From Lotmaria passim (taxonomy: Eukaryota > Euglenozoa > Kinetoplastea > Trypanosomatida > Trypanosomatidae), in assembly GCA_037349495.1 (NCBI GenBank), contig CP140221.1, positions 248,001-312,000 of the forward strand: DNA of 64,000 bases, in the 5' to 3' direction. A program made the translations under genes and the position numbers. Position 1 is the stretch's first letter; each line of letters opens with the position of its first letter. This document shows positions 31,749 to 43,192 of this stretch, one piece after another. Under the pieces are notes generated by a model. That model did not search any database. It was not told the DNA's origin and saw only the letters and a program-made list of their open reading frames with translations.

Positions 31749-34700
31749 GCGCTCTAACTTCTCTGGCTGTTCTTCTGCCCCCTTGCGTGTTGGACACGGG
31801 AGGCGTGTACGGCGCATGGAGAGGTGCTTTGGCGGTTTTCTTTTTTTAACTTTCGCTTCTTTTCACTTTTTTTTTTTGTGTGTGTCCGTGTGTGTTTGCC
31901 TTACCTGTGTATACGTGTATGCTGTAAGTGTGCTGTGTGATGTCTGTACTCCATCATCTGGATAGATATATATATCTACTTTTTTTTTTTTGATACAGCT
32001 TCTCCGTTTCCTCTGTGTACTAAGAGTATATTCATATGTGTTTGGCGTTTTTTTTTCTCCTCTTTCTTCTAGAACTATGTGTTCATTTTTGTCTTTTTTT
32101 TCTTGTATCCACTTTTAGAGTTAAGCCACGCTTGGCAGGTTTTTTTTTTCTTCCCGCTTATATGTGGTTTTGCTAATCGGCTGTTGTAGCCTCATGAAGT
32201 GTTTGCGAAACTGCTGTCTGAGGACGGAGATGGTGCCGCATCGTCGTAGCTTGTCAGACGATCTGGGTGATGACGCTTGTTGACGTTTTTCTTTTTCTGT
32301 TCTTCCTCGCCTCCGCATCTTGCGGAGGTGAGAATTGACTACGTTAAGAGAGCGTCTTTTTTCCTTCTTCTCCTGATCTCAAACAGCTTTACGTCCATCG
32401 AGGAGTCTTTGCATGCAGCATCACTGCTATGAAACAACAAACGGCGAACCATTGACCCTTTTTTCTTTTTTTTTTCCGACGGAAGAATCGCGTCCCTGGT
32501 CTTTTTTTTCTTTTCTCACTTCCTCGCTGTTTCAATGAACATCGGACTCCGTTCTCTATTCCTCCTCCTCTTGCCAACGAGGTTTACTCTTCTTCCACTT
32601 ACACGGTCTCCAAGCAAAACTGTGCTTTTCTTTAACCGATGTCCACTTCAAGATAATCTCTCAAACTTGTGACATTCTGTGTTTTGAGTCTATGCACTTT
32701 CTTTTTCTTTTCTTTTTTCCTGCGTCTTGAAGACGAGTTTGTGTCTTTTTTATTTTTATTTCACCGATGCTGTCGTTTTGTTCTCTTTTTTATTGTAGAG
32801 AAGGAACATGCTTTATTCACGTGGTCTAATTCTAGAGACGCGCTTTCACAACATCAGCATCATCATCATCATTAGCAGAGCGAAATAAACCAAAGGAAAA
32901 ATGTGTGCGAGGGTAGTTCTTGAATGTGCTGTAAGCATAGAAGAAGTACTGCTCTGCAAGCGACGCACACTCTACCATCTTGTTCTTCTCTTTTCTTCTC
33001 TAACTTAGCTGCTCTGTCGCGTTGAGGTTTGATCGACTCAGGTTCGTACACTGCAAGGCAGCATCGCAGCAGTGTTCGCGCCAAAGCAAGCGAGTCCCAC
33101 CAAAAGCTTCTTTTTATTTCTTCTGCTGCTTTCTAATGCAGCTCCTTTTGTTTTTTTTTTTTGTGTGTGTATGTGCGCGTGTGCCATCCAGTTGTCTTCT
33201 TTGCGCTCAACTAATTGTGTTTTCTTTCCCCTATCCCTTTTCTTATATATCCCTAATTACTGTCAAGCTTCTCTTTTTTTTTTTTTTGTTGTGGGAAACC
33301 ACTCTATGTGTAAGTATATGCTGGTGGCTTTGTTGAGTCACCTCAGCATCGGCGCCTATTACTAATGTGTGTGCGTGTGTGCTATGGGGAGAGGGCATGT
33401 TATGACCCTGGGCTGAGGTCTTCATCTTTTTTCCTTTTCTTTTGTTTTTCCCCTCTTTTTCCCTCCTCTTTTTCTTTTTTTTTTTTCACCGCAATAATTG
33501 CGGTTGGTGTGTGTGTGTGTGTGTGTGTATGTGTCTGTGTATATGTGCTCAGAAAAAAATATATGAATTTCGCTTTGCTGTCATGAGTAAGTAAATAAAA
33601 AGAACAGAAATGGAGTGTCGCGGCATTGACACGAGCGTTAAGACTGCTTGAGAGTATTCGTGCGATATTGTTGTCGTGTATCACATTTTTTTTTCCCCCT
33701 CTTTCAGTGCTCTTTATAGTTCCGATAACAACTGTTGCCTTTTTTTTTTTTATTGTGTATGAGTTTGCACGTGTGCGTGAAAGACCCCAAGTTCCATTCC
33801 GTCTTTTTTTTTCTTATTTCTTACAGGAGAGAATATGGCTGTTCGGTTTCGATTTTTTTTTTTCTTTTCAAGTTGATATTATTCTCTGTCGTCTGCAGGT
33901 AACAAAGGAAAAAAAAAAAGAGGCTACATAATAAAATGCGCGTGATGTAAAGCACAAAACACCAACAACTAGAAACTAAAAGCAACAACAACAACAAAAG
34001 ACGAAAACCACACGTTTAATTATATATATATATATGTATGAGAGGCACTACCTCATGAAAGAAGAAGAAGAAAAAAAAAATGTGTGTGCTCTTCCCTACT
34101 CTCCGCTATGGTAGCTCCATGTGAATGAATGCGCTTCCTTGCTAACTCTATTCATTTTTTTTTTCTCGCAGACATCGGCCGTCTTTGCCACAACTCACGC
34201 AGGCAGGTCTGCGGTTCTTCGTCTCCATACCAAAGTTGCTTTTGAGGATCCCATAGCGGAGAAGGAAGGGGGATGGGACATTAACAGCGAGCGTAGTCGT
34301 CGTAACCTGGAGGTGCTGGTACGAAAAACTCCTTTTTCCTCAAGCAAACATGGTGAAGCAGCAACGATATATCCTCTCATCTTTTCCCACTTTTCTCTCA
34401 CTTTTTTCTTGATTTTAAGTGGATCAAACGCCGCAAAGCAAGAAGATCAGCAGACGAGGCCGTGGGAGTTGAAGAAGAAGCGAACCCAACTCTCTCAAAC
34501 ACGCGTAATCGTTTTCTCTCACACGCAAACACACAACGTGCACTTCGTTGAGAAGCAATCATCCATCTTTTCTTACCCTATTTTGCGTTTCTCTTTTATT
34601 ATCACAGCGAACCCTCTTCTTTCTTTTTTCTTATTCTCAGCGCATATTTTTATATATTTTACCTATACGCGCACACGCACGTACGCACGCGTTGAAATTA

Positions 34701-35533
34701 AGTCCTTCACGGTTCTGGTTGGGCCAATAGATTCGTTGTAGTCCCTGAAGTAGTTTTTCAGCGTCCGTCATTGATTTCAAACTCTCATTTATCTTAGCTT
34801 CTCCTACCCATTTCAGCATTACTCTCTTTTTTTTTGCCGTTCTTATTGTCGGAGTTTATAGTATAAAGGACCTTCTTTTTTTTTTGCGCCAAAACAAACA
34901 AACTACTTTTTTTTTTTTTGGTTTTAGGCGTGCTGCTCATCTTTTCTCGTCGACGCATGGGGGCGTGCTGCGTCGTGGCTCCTCGAGTTTGTTGCCGTAG
35001 TGTTTTACTGCGTCGCCATCACGATTTTTTATTTTTTGTTATTTTTGTTTTATAACGCCACTCTTGTGATCCTTCAAAGGAAAGGTCTGCGCAGACCCGA
35101 TTCGAAAAGCTCCGACCATCTTTTGTCTTTTTTTTTTTACTCATTTACTATTCAAAAAAAGGAAATAAGAAAAAGTCTGGCTGTTCGTTGGTTCTTTGTT
35201 GTCGTTGGCGCAGTCGTTTTCGTTCTTCGTTCTTTTTTTTTTATCCCACAGTTCAATTATAAGGGATAAAGACGGGCCACTTCCCTCTTTTTTTTTTCTC
35301 TACCTACACGTGAAGAGCAATCCAGCAGTTACGAAATAAAAAAAACCTCCTTCGTTTTCTTAAACGACTTTCACTTTTTTTTTTTCCTATTTTATCGGAC
35401 CGTTCACGCTCATATATTTGTCATCACACTGCTTCTCAAGGTTTTGATCAAAAGTCCGCTATATTGTTTCACAGTGAGCTTTTGCTTGCTTTCATATTAT
35501 TATTAGCATCTATATATATATTTTTTGTGTTTA

Positions 35534-35540
<7 letters not shown>

Positions 35541-35572
<32 letters not shown>
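35541..35572. repeat. (TA)16 microsatellite
   Basis: Sixteen uninterrupted TA units in the gap before gene D. It is a simple repeat, likely length-variable. Confidence 0.95.
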
Positions 35573-35573
<1 letters not shown>

Positions 35574-37332
35574 TCGTGCTATTTTGCTACCGAATCTATT
35601 CATATCTTCATTCTTTTCTTCGTTGTTGAAGTTCGTTTTGCCTTTTTTTTCCTCTCTTTTTGTATTTCTATAAAACAACACATTTTTTTTTCAAACTGAA
35701 CTTGTTGTTTATTTTACATATTTCTACTTACATTGTTGCTTTCAGTACTTTTTTTTTTTTGCTCTTGCGCTTCAGCCGACCTTAAAAAAAAAAAAGAAAA
35801 GTACCACTGGCTTAAAGTGTATTGCGGTTGCGGTTCTTGTTCTTTTTTTTTTTTTCGTGAGTGCATGGCTAATTGTTTTTCTTTTCTTTAAAGACCTTTA
35901 CCTCTTTTTCATTCGCTCTTTTGACTTTTTTTTTTTGTTGCCTATTTGCAAATCGTGTACATCTATATACCATTTATTCGCCACCTTTTCGATCTTTCTA
36001 TTTTCTGAACCTTTTTTTTCCCTCTTCTCATTCTCTCCTTTTTCTTCTTGTTATTTTTTTTTTTTATTACAAACAAAAAAAAAAACAGTAACAACAAAAA
36101 AGCAATTGCAATACTCATTTTTTTTTCCCTCCCCATCTTTTTTTTTTTTTTTACCTAGTGATCTAAACTTGTGTGCGTTTTACTTTGACTTTTTTTTTTT
36201 TTCATTCTTTTGCTTCGGCCAGCACTGCTATCAGTTCCTTTTTTTTTTCCGTTTTTTTTTTTCCATCCCTTTTTTTTTTTCCCTTGCTTCCACTGCTCCT
36301 GCGAGACCTTTTCAAAAGCTATCTTCTCTCCTTTTTATTTGTTTACTTGGCTTTTTTTTTTGTGTGTTTGTGTTTGTGGAGTGCGCAGTTTTTTTATTTT
36401 GCTATTCACTGCTTTGCGTGAGCAACATCGATCATCTGTTTCTTTTTTATTACGTTTTTTTTTTTTTTGGAGCTTTTTGCGTTCTTGTAGCCATCCACCG
36501 AACTCGCCTTTTTGGATGGACAGAGGTATCCGCTGTAAATAAAAAACAAAGGCAGGTCTGCATACACCAACACAGATCTTCGCGCTTACGCATTTGCAAA
36601 CTTCTTCACGTCTCTTCTTTTTTTTTTCTTCTGTTACCTAGCTTTTTCTGTTTCTCCATTGTCCTGACATTGAATTGTGCTGGTGATTAGTTATTGCTGC
36701 TCGTCAGCTGCGTTGCTCTCCGTCCGTCTTTCTCTTTTTCTTTCTTATTATTATTATTTTATTTTCCGGACTTCTCGCTTTTCCTCCTTTTTTTTCCCCC
36801 CTTTTTTTTTTCAGCAGCTTCTCGAGACGGGCGAGCGGGAAAGAGAAAGAAAAACAGCAAAGGCCAAGGGAGGAAGCGAAGGAGGGGAAAAAAAAAAAAC
36901 AAGCCAGCAGCAGAAGAGGTTCACTGAGTCTTTTACCGCACTGAAACGGAAGGCTAGCGCAAGAGAGCAAGAGAGAGAGAGACCGGCAGAACGACGGATA
37001 CTGTTGAGCACTTGGACAACCAAACTCTCATTTTTTCTTTCTTCTTCATCGCTATAAAGTACGAAGTCGTAGCTCCTTATTTAACAGCGCATTGCTGTTG
37101 GGTAGCATCCAAACGAAACAAGCAATAATTTACTTTTTTTTCTCTATTTCAAGTAACTTCCTTCTATTCTCGTTTTGAGGGCTTTTGAACCTTTTTTCTC
37201 CTGTTGCTCTTTCTCTAGGAAGCAACAATCGCGTCACATCGATCCCTCCCGCCCTCTCACTTTTTGTTTATTTACTCGGATATTCCTTTTTGAATTTTTA
37301 AAATTGTTATTCTCGTTTTTTTTTATTAGTCA

Positions 37333-37357
37333 CTCGTTTTCTTCTTGTCTTCTGCAG
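37333..37357 (+). promoter_or_regulatory. Predicted trans-splice acceptor for gene D
   Basis: A C/T-rich tract ends in TCTGCAG, with AG at 37356-37357, giving a 51-nt 5' UTR before the ATG at 37409. A second AG at 37396-37397 is possible. Confidence 0.55.
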
Positions 37358-37408
37358 TTGGGCTTTTGTTATATATATATATTATTTTTCCTATAAGTTG
37401 CTTGGTTA

Positions 37409-38989
37409 ATGCAGAACCAGCGCACCACCGACAGCGGTAGTGCTCCCACGGAGCCCGCGAACACGACAACAAACAACAGCAACAGTAGCAGCGGCGGCCA
37501 CGAGTCCCTTTCCAGCAACACGCCTCCCGCGCGATCCCCGCTACCGGCCTCCCTCACCTCGCCACCCCCTCGTTCAGCCACCATGACGCCCGGACCACAC
37601 TACGCCACGGCGCCGGCGCTGACTGCGATGCGCAGTAAACAGCCCCAACAACGCGGCGACGCGGCCGTGCAGCAGCAGAATTGGCTGGAGATTTCTTCCT
37701 CCGTGTCGGAGTTGATGTCCTGTGCGCTGAGCACCTCAGTTGAGGGGAACTCTCTTTCTCTCGCTGCCACGACGACGTCGCCTGTGTCGGAGCGGACGGC
37801 AGCGCGTGTGATGCAGCCGCCTCTTCTGCCGTCACCGCATCCACCGGCGACGCCGTCCGCCTCCGCAACCTCGCCCTCGACCTCCGCCATGGTTTTGATT
37901 CAGCAGGGCCCGTGGCGTCCACCACACGCGCGGGGCGACTCCGTTGGCGCCGCACCGCGTCGCAGAGCGGAGAACAGCAGCGGACCGAGCTGCAACCTCC
38001 CTCAGTTAACGTCGCACCCCGCACCTCTGCCCGAGGGTGACGGCGGTGGCCACATCGCCACGGCAGATGTCACCGCGACCGCACAATCCACCAGAGACGG
38101 GAACGGGGATGAGGAGGGGCTGGCCGACCAGCCACCATGGCACTCACAGACGAGTCCGCCCGACACGGCCGGCCCCCGCTTCTTAGCAGACGCGTTGCAG
38201 TCGGTGACGTCTTCGCCCACGCCCAGCGCAGTGTCCCCCTTCTCCGTGCTGCAGGGGCTACAGCTCACCCAACGCGAGGGGGTGTCAGGCCCCCCATTAT
38301 GGGCCGCGGCCGCAAGGCGGCCGCCACATCGCTCGCCATCGTCACCGCCGCTGCTGCCGCGGTGGGTCTACGCCATCAGCGAACACATCGGCTCCCGTCT
38401 ACCCTCTCCGACCGTCCGCGGTGACGGGGCCACGGAAGGCTGCGGCGGCGAAGTTGCGTCTCTGCGCGCCGACGCGGTGCTTCCGCCGCGTCGGCGGCGT
38501 GCGACGTCGTTGCACCTCTCGCCCCTTGCCGTAACAACTGGCAGCAGCCGTTCCATCAGCGGAGGCTCACACCCGTCCTCCGTGCCACCGCCGCACCCGC
38601 CACCGCTGTCCCAGCAGCTCTACTCTCTTTCTGGCAATGACATCTTGGGGCTAGAGGCGCACCCAACTCGTGACGCGTCGCCGCTGCCCGTGGAGACGAC
38701 CTCGCCGGATGACGCGTTGGCTGGGCTTCGCTTCTTGATGTCGTATCCGCCGCAGTCGCACCACACGCAGCACCGCGACGAGTCTGCAGAGACGGAGACA
38801 ACGCAGCCAGCTCTTCCGGCGTTTTTTACACCGCCACGTGTGGCCGACATCGGCTGGCGGTTGGAGCGGGCGGTGCAGCCGTTGTCCAACACAGCAGAGG
38901 CTACGGAAGAGGAGCGCAGCCGCGCCTCACTCTACGCGGCGGATCGAATGTCAAAATCGGACTCCACCACCTCTCTTCCACCGACGTGA
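37409..38989 (+). CDS. Gene D: disordered protein with ERAVQP C-terminal module
   Basis: A 526-residue Ser/Thr/Pro/Ala-rich protein of no known family. After a Thr/Asn/Ser-rich start there is a more ordered helix-like stretch (QQNWLEISSSVSELMSCAL, from about residue 88). Other islands are SPFSVLQGLQLTQREGVSG near 271-290, LPRWVYAISEHIGSRLP near 313-330, and DDALAGLRFLMSYPP near 434-448. Near the end, GWRLERAVQP (block 1, LERAVQ from residue 485) is followed after 20 residues by RASLYAADRM (block 2, 505-514). This compact block 1 to block 2 spacing matches genes A and E. The DNA encoding block 1 shares a 19-base identical stretch with gene E (GAGCGGGCGGTGCAGCCGT, from 38864). No targeting signal is seen. 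The function is unknown. Confidence 0.87.
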   Translation: MQNQRTTDSGSAPTEPANTTTNNSNSSSGGHESLSSNTPPARSPLPASLTSPPPRSATMTPGPHYATAPALTAMRSKQPQQRGDAAVQQQNWLEISSSVSELMSCALSTSVEGNSLSLAATTTSPVSERTAARVMQPPLLPSPHPPATPSASATSPSTSAMVLIQQGPWRPPHARGDSVGAAPRRRAENSSGPSCNLPQLTSHPAPLPEGDGGGHIATADVTATAQSTRDGNGDEEGLADQPPWHSQTSPPDTAGPRFLADALQSVTSSPTPSAVSPFSVLQGLQLTQREGVSGPPLWAAAARRPPHRSPSSPPLLPRWVYAISEHIGSRLPSPTVRGDGATEGCGGEVASLRADAVLPPRRRRATSLHLSPLAVTTGSSRSISGGSHPSSVPPPHPPPLSQQLYSLSGNDILGLEAHPTRDASPLPVETTSPDDALAGLRFLMSYPPQSHHTQHRDESAETETTQPALPAFFTPPRVADIGWRLERAVQPLSNTAEATEEERSRASLYAADRMSKSDSTTSLPPT

Positions 38990-41900
38990 TGGCAGTGGCC
39001 TGCCTGCGTGGAGTCTGTTTACCTCGTGTGTGTGTGTGTGTGTGTATGCGCTTTTTTTTTTTGTTTGTCTGTTGTCGCTTTGGCTTTACTTTTTTTTTTC
39101 TTTCTTTGAGAATCTCTTGAGCTGTTTCATTACTATTATTAATATACATGTTCTTTTATTGCTTGCTGCCATGGAAAAGGAAGAAGAAAAAAAATTGTGT
39201 CGTTGCGATTACCATTATTACCATTGTTTTCATTTGCCGTTGTCTACCTCTTTTTTTGTTTTTGTTTTCTTTGAGTGCATTCAGCTGTACTTAAATGGAG
39301 ATGTTAAACTCACGTAGCTCATGTATACATATATATGTATATGTGTTTTCACCTTTTTTTTCCCGAAATGATACATCGATCCAGGCCGTTTTTACATGTA
39401 TGTATATTCTTGTTTTTGTGTGTTCTTTCTGCAATCAAGATTGACGCTATTTTTCTGTCTCATGTGTAGAGTGAATACGGAACTGCTCTTTTTTTTTTTT
39501 TTATCATTGATACCTGCTTCGTTTTTCTTTTTTCTTTTGTTATGTTGCATACAGTCATTATCTCACTTACCATTTTTTTTTTTGAATAGAAGACGTAAAC
39601 CGTTTTTTTTTTTTTTTGCGTTTTCCACTCCAAACAACAACAACGAAAAAGTAAGAGACCCGCTTTTGTCTTCTGGCTTCTTGCTTGAACGGTTTTTTTT
39701 TTGTTTGTACCTGACCATCTTAGTCCAATTCATTTCTCTCTTTTTGTTTTTTCTTTTCCTTTTTTTTTTTGGTCTTTCTGATAACATCTTTTTAGTTTTT
39801 GTTTTTCAACACAGTTTTTTTTCTCTTTTTTCTTGTGTGTGAGTTGCTTCTCGATCACCATACTGAACATCCTTATTTAGCTGGAGTGCTGCGTGTTTTT
39901 TTTTTTTTTTTAGCATTTTCACACACTTTCGTCACGGCTATGTATTTACACATGTATATGTACTGTACGGGATCTTTAACTTTACTCATTTGGCTGTTTT
40001 TATTTTTTTTTTGTGTGCTTAAAAAGAGCAATGGACTTTTTTCATTTTTTTCTCCTTTTTTTTTGTTATTCGAGCTGTTGCCTCTACGCGCATTTCCTAA
40101 TCTCCCAATTTCTACTTACATCAGACTCACTTCACACGAATACTTTTATTATTATTATTATTTTTTTTTTAGCTGTCTTTCATCAAAGCCTGATTCATCT
40201 TCCACGGTCGGTGCTATGTATACACACAGTTTTTTTTTAAAACGTGCTTTTTGTGTGTTTGCTGAGTACACACATGTGGGCCATTTTGATCAAGACATGC
40301 GTCAGCAAGCCCTTTATTGTACCGATGTGTGTGAATGAGTGTGTGGACACTTGGGCTGGCTATTCCGTTCTCTATTGTGTTTTGAACTCTTCTTTTTTTT
40401 TTTTCGTTTTGCCCATTCTCTCTTTATTTTTATTATCATGTATCATCTCCCCCATCTCACTAGTTGTACTTTGTTCAACCGTTTTTTCCGCTCTTTGTTT
40501 TCTTAGTTTGAGTTTTTTTTTTTTTGTGTTGCCTGAGCTTTCATGAGACATAAAAAAAAGAGACCAGATCATAACTTGATCGTAGTGAACTGCACACAAA
40601 GGGCTTTTCTTCTTTTTTTTTTTCACTCACCTGCATTGTGCTTCTCCTTAAAAAAAAAAAAATGGTAATGGCATTGAAAACGGAAGAAAGAGGACGTGTG
40701 CGTGTTTATGCTTGTAGGTCGTCTGCCTGCGACAATAATAATAAAGCCTGGCTGTTAAGATGCTTCAATGCTGCCATATCAGCGCTGCTGGACGCTATAC
40801 TAGTTTTTTTTTCTTTTGACCCATCTCTGTTGCTTGTTCGCTTTGTCGTTGTGCTGTTTAACGCTCGCACCTGTGAGCGTTTTTCTTTCTCCTCTAACAC
40901 TTTCCCGTCCGTTCTTTCTTCTTTTTCCTTTTCTTCTTTTTTCAGTCTTTTTTTTTTTTTCTACTGCGGCAATTTTACTCGGTGCCACAGAAGAGCAAAA
41001 CTAAACAGACGACAACAACAACGCTCTCAAATATCCCTTACACACCTATTACTACTACTACCACAACAGAAATAACTGTAAATAATATTAAAAAAAAAAA
41101 AGAAACGAGAAGAATAACACCTTTTTTTTTTTGGTGCTCTGGTGTCTTTTTTTTTTTTCCTGCCTCTGCCGCCCGCAAGTTTACGCCAAAGAAAGCTGTT
41201 CTGCTCCTTTCTACTTTTTTTTCGTCCAATTTTCGCACGCACGTCCTCTACTATTTTCTTTTTGTCTTTCCTTGCATTGAGGTTTCTTCGTTTTTTTTTT
41301 TCTTTCGAGGTTATTGGAGAAGGAGAATTAGGTTCACGTCAGAGGTCCATTGGACAAACAGAGCAGCTCACCTCGCTTTTTCTTTTGTTCTCTTTTCCGT
41401 TAGTTTTTTTTTTTGTGTGCCTACCCCTCCCCCTCCCCCCACAAAAAAAAAAAAAAAACCGAGGTGCATTGCTACCTTGTCAACGACTTCACGCCGCAAG
41501 GTAGGCCACAGAGGTAGTTCACAATATCGACCGAAGAACGAAGAGAGGGAGGATAATAGCGGACAAGTTCACGAATCGTGTTCTATCGCGCACCAAAACC
41601 ACTCATATTTTCGCGCTGCCCTTACAGGCGATGTAAATATATTTGTTTATTTACTTTTCTTTCATCAGTACTCATCACTCGGCTAGTCTCTTTTTTTTTT
41701 TTTCTCTCTGAGAGTGGGGTTTCCTGGCCGCTCTCTTGTTTTAAAAACGAAAGGTGCGTGTTTTTTTTCTTTGTGTGCTCAAAGTTCCCTACTTTTGTTT
41801 TTCTCGCATGTTGGTCGGTCTACACATATAAACGCACACATACTGTCTTTTATTTTCTTTCGTCATATTTAGGACCTCTCTTTTGAGAGGAACGTCATTT

Positions 41901-42289
41901 GCTTTGTTTCTTGCTTGTCATCCGGCTTTTTTTTTTTTCTCGCATCACCAAAGCCGTTCAGAAGAAGAAAACCGTTTTTTTTTTTACCTTTATTTTGCCT
42001 TCTTGCTTGCCATCAGCTCTCACGCAGCAGTGTGCACTTGGCCGTGCGTGTTCGCCACGCGTTCTGTTTCCAGCACTCCTTTCGATTTATAACCTCTTTT
42101 TTTTTTCTCAGTTTTTTTTTTCCCTAAGAGTTATTCAGCAGCACTTTAAAAGCACTGCTCACAGAGTTCGTTTTCTTTTTATTTTATTTTCTTCTTCTTC
42201 TTTGACTAGCTGTCTTTTTCATTTTTTCTCTGTTTTCATTTTTTTTTTCTTGTTTCTCTCCAGCGCCGTCAACGCTTCACCTTCTAAGG
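38990..42289 (+). other. 3.3-kb gap: UTR / intergenic sequence, no gene seen
   Basis: This stretch holds a (GT)10 tract at 39026-39045 soon after the gene D stop, many T8-T15 runs, a TAT repeat near 40146-40160 and C/A-rich patches near 41417-41460. The open frames present are homopolymer-derived. A short 8-bp stem-loop at 41472-41504 is at chance level. Confidence 0.6.
42239..42263 (+). promoter_or_regulatory. Predicted trans-splice acceptor for gene E
   Basis: A T10 run continues into CTTGTTTCTCTCCAG, with AG at 42262-42263, giving a 26-nt 5' UTR before the ATG at 42290. A clean site. Confidence 0.65.
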
Positions 42290-43192
42290 ATGAGCCTTGA
42301 TGATCAAATGGAAGTAGCCCTGTCACTTCACCCCACTTCTGCCCTGCTGCCGATGCGCGTCGGCGCAGCCAGCCCTGCGCCAGTGGCGGAGGACAACGAA
42401 GACACTGGGGACGGCAGCAGGCTGCTTCTATCCACGTCGACTCGACCTTACATCCCCGAGGAGTTGAGTTGCCACGAGCCGGCCACGGAGGACAGTACGC
42501 CCGTTTTTAACTTCAAAGCGCTGACAGAGCGGCCGTGGCCCGTCGTCGACGAGACCACACCGCCACCACAGCCGACTTGGCAGCCTCACGACATCGCCGC
42601 TGACTCCATCGGGGAGTCGTCGCTCGTGTGTTACTCCTCTTGCGACCCGCACGCCCGCCTCATGCCACGTTGCCCGTCCGCCTCGCCCTTCCTGCCCACC
42701 GGGCTGCCGTGCTGCCTCGCCGACTCCTCCGTCACTGGCGCCGCGAGCTTGACGCCAAACTCTACCTTGTACGGCTGCGGCGTGACGACCGGCACTCTGG
42801 ACAATGGACACAGCGCTATCGCCTCCCTCGCGAGCCGACTCAGTTCTCCGTCCGCCATGCTGCGCCTTGGGACCAACCACGACGACGACCACCACCTTGG
42901 CCACAGCGACGAGGGAAGCCTGTTGCCCAGCTCGTACTTCCTGCAGGGTACCGAAGAGGGCGGCGTGCGGGCGTCAAACGTCTCATTATCACAGTCGTCC
43001 TCGCCATGGAAGACACAGACAACTGCGGCACGCACGACCCCGCTGCCGGTGCTCACGTCGGCCTACCGGCGATTTGAGCGGGCGGTGCAGCCGTGGCCGT
43101 TGGCGATGCGCGACGGCGCAGAGAGCGGTGCGCGGGATGCGGCGATGATGGCGGCGGCCGAGCAGATGGCGCTGTGCTCCTCTTTAAAGTAA
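42290..43192 (+). CDS. Gene E: short ERAVQP-module protein
   Basis: A 300-residue protein, the smallest carrier of the shared module and the least repetitive. The N-terminal 100 residues mix acidic and hydrophobic segments (MSLDDQMEVALSL; PVFNFKALTERPWPVVDE near 74-91). A Cys-rich stretch follows at about 115-150 (VCYSSCDPHARLMPRC, then LPCCLADSS), which could bind zinc or form disulphides. A His/Asp-rich patch lies near 198-206. The C-terminus has SAYRRFERAVQPW (block 1, from F262) and RDAAMMAAAEQM (block 2, 282-293), ending eight residues later. This copy is the best seed for a family search. No signal peptide or membrane segment is seen. The GC-rich codons and a clean acceptor site support the call. 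The function is unknown. Confidence 0.88.
   Translation: MSLDDQMEVALSLHPTSALLPMRVGAASPAPVAEDNEDTGDGSRLLLSTSTRPYIPEELSCHEPATEDSTPVFNFKALTERPWPVVDETTPPPQPTWQPHDIAADSIGESSLVCYSSCDPHARLMPRCPSASPFLPTGLPCCLADSSVTGAASLTPNSTLYGCGVTTGTLDNGHSAIASLASRLSSPSAMLRLGTNHDDDHHLGHSDEGSLLPSSYFLQGTEEGGVRASNVSLSQSSSPWKTQTTAARTTPLPVLTSAYRRFERAVQPWPLAMRDGAESGARDAAMMAAAEQMALCSSLK

Larger units (their letters stand above)
31749..37408 (+). other. 5.7-kb gap: UTR / intergenic sequence, no firm gene
   Basis: This stretch is rich in T runs, with a (GT)11 tract at 33507-33528 and a (TA)16 tract at 35541-35572. A 206-codon frame (34121-34741) contains a less T-rich patch right after a good acceptor (AG at 34170-34171), but its second half is ordinary T-rich sequence and it is not called as a gene. 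A 277-codon frame at 35857-36690 is mostly Phe from T runs. A 14-nt palindrome (GGTCTGCGCAGACC) lies at 35084-35097. Confidence 0.55.

Noticed and set aside
35084-35097. 14-nt palindrome GGTCTGCGCAGACC, similar in core to the inverted repeat at 49265-49282
   Set aside because: Several 7-bp palindromes are expected by chance. The shared GGTCTG/CAGACC core is suggestive but only two copies were seen.
35857-36690. 277-codon open frame on the + strand
   Set aside because: It is made largely of Phe/Ser/Leu from repeated T runs and lacks the GC-rich codon use of the real genes; it lies in a normal T-rich gap.
41472-41504. 8-bp stem-loop CTACCTTG / CAAGGTAG
   Set aside because: This is well within chance expectation for a 17-nt loop.
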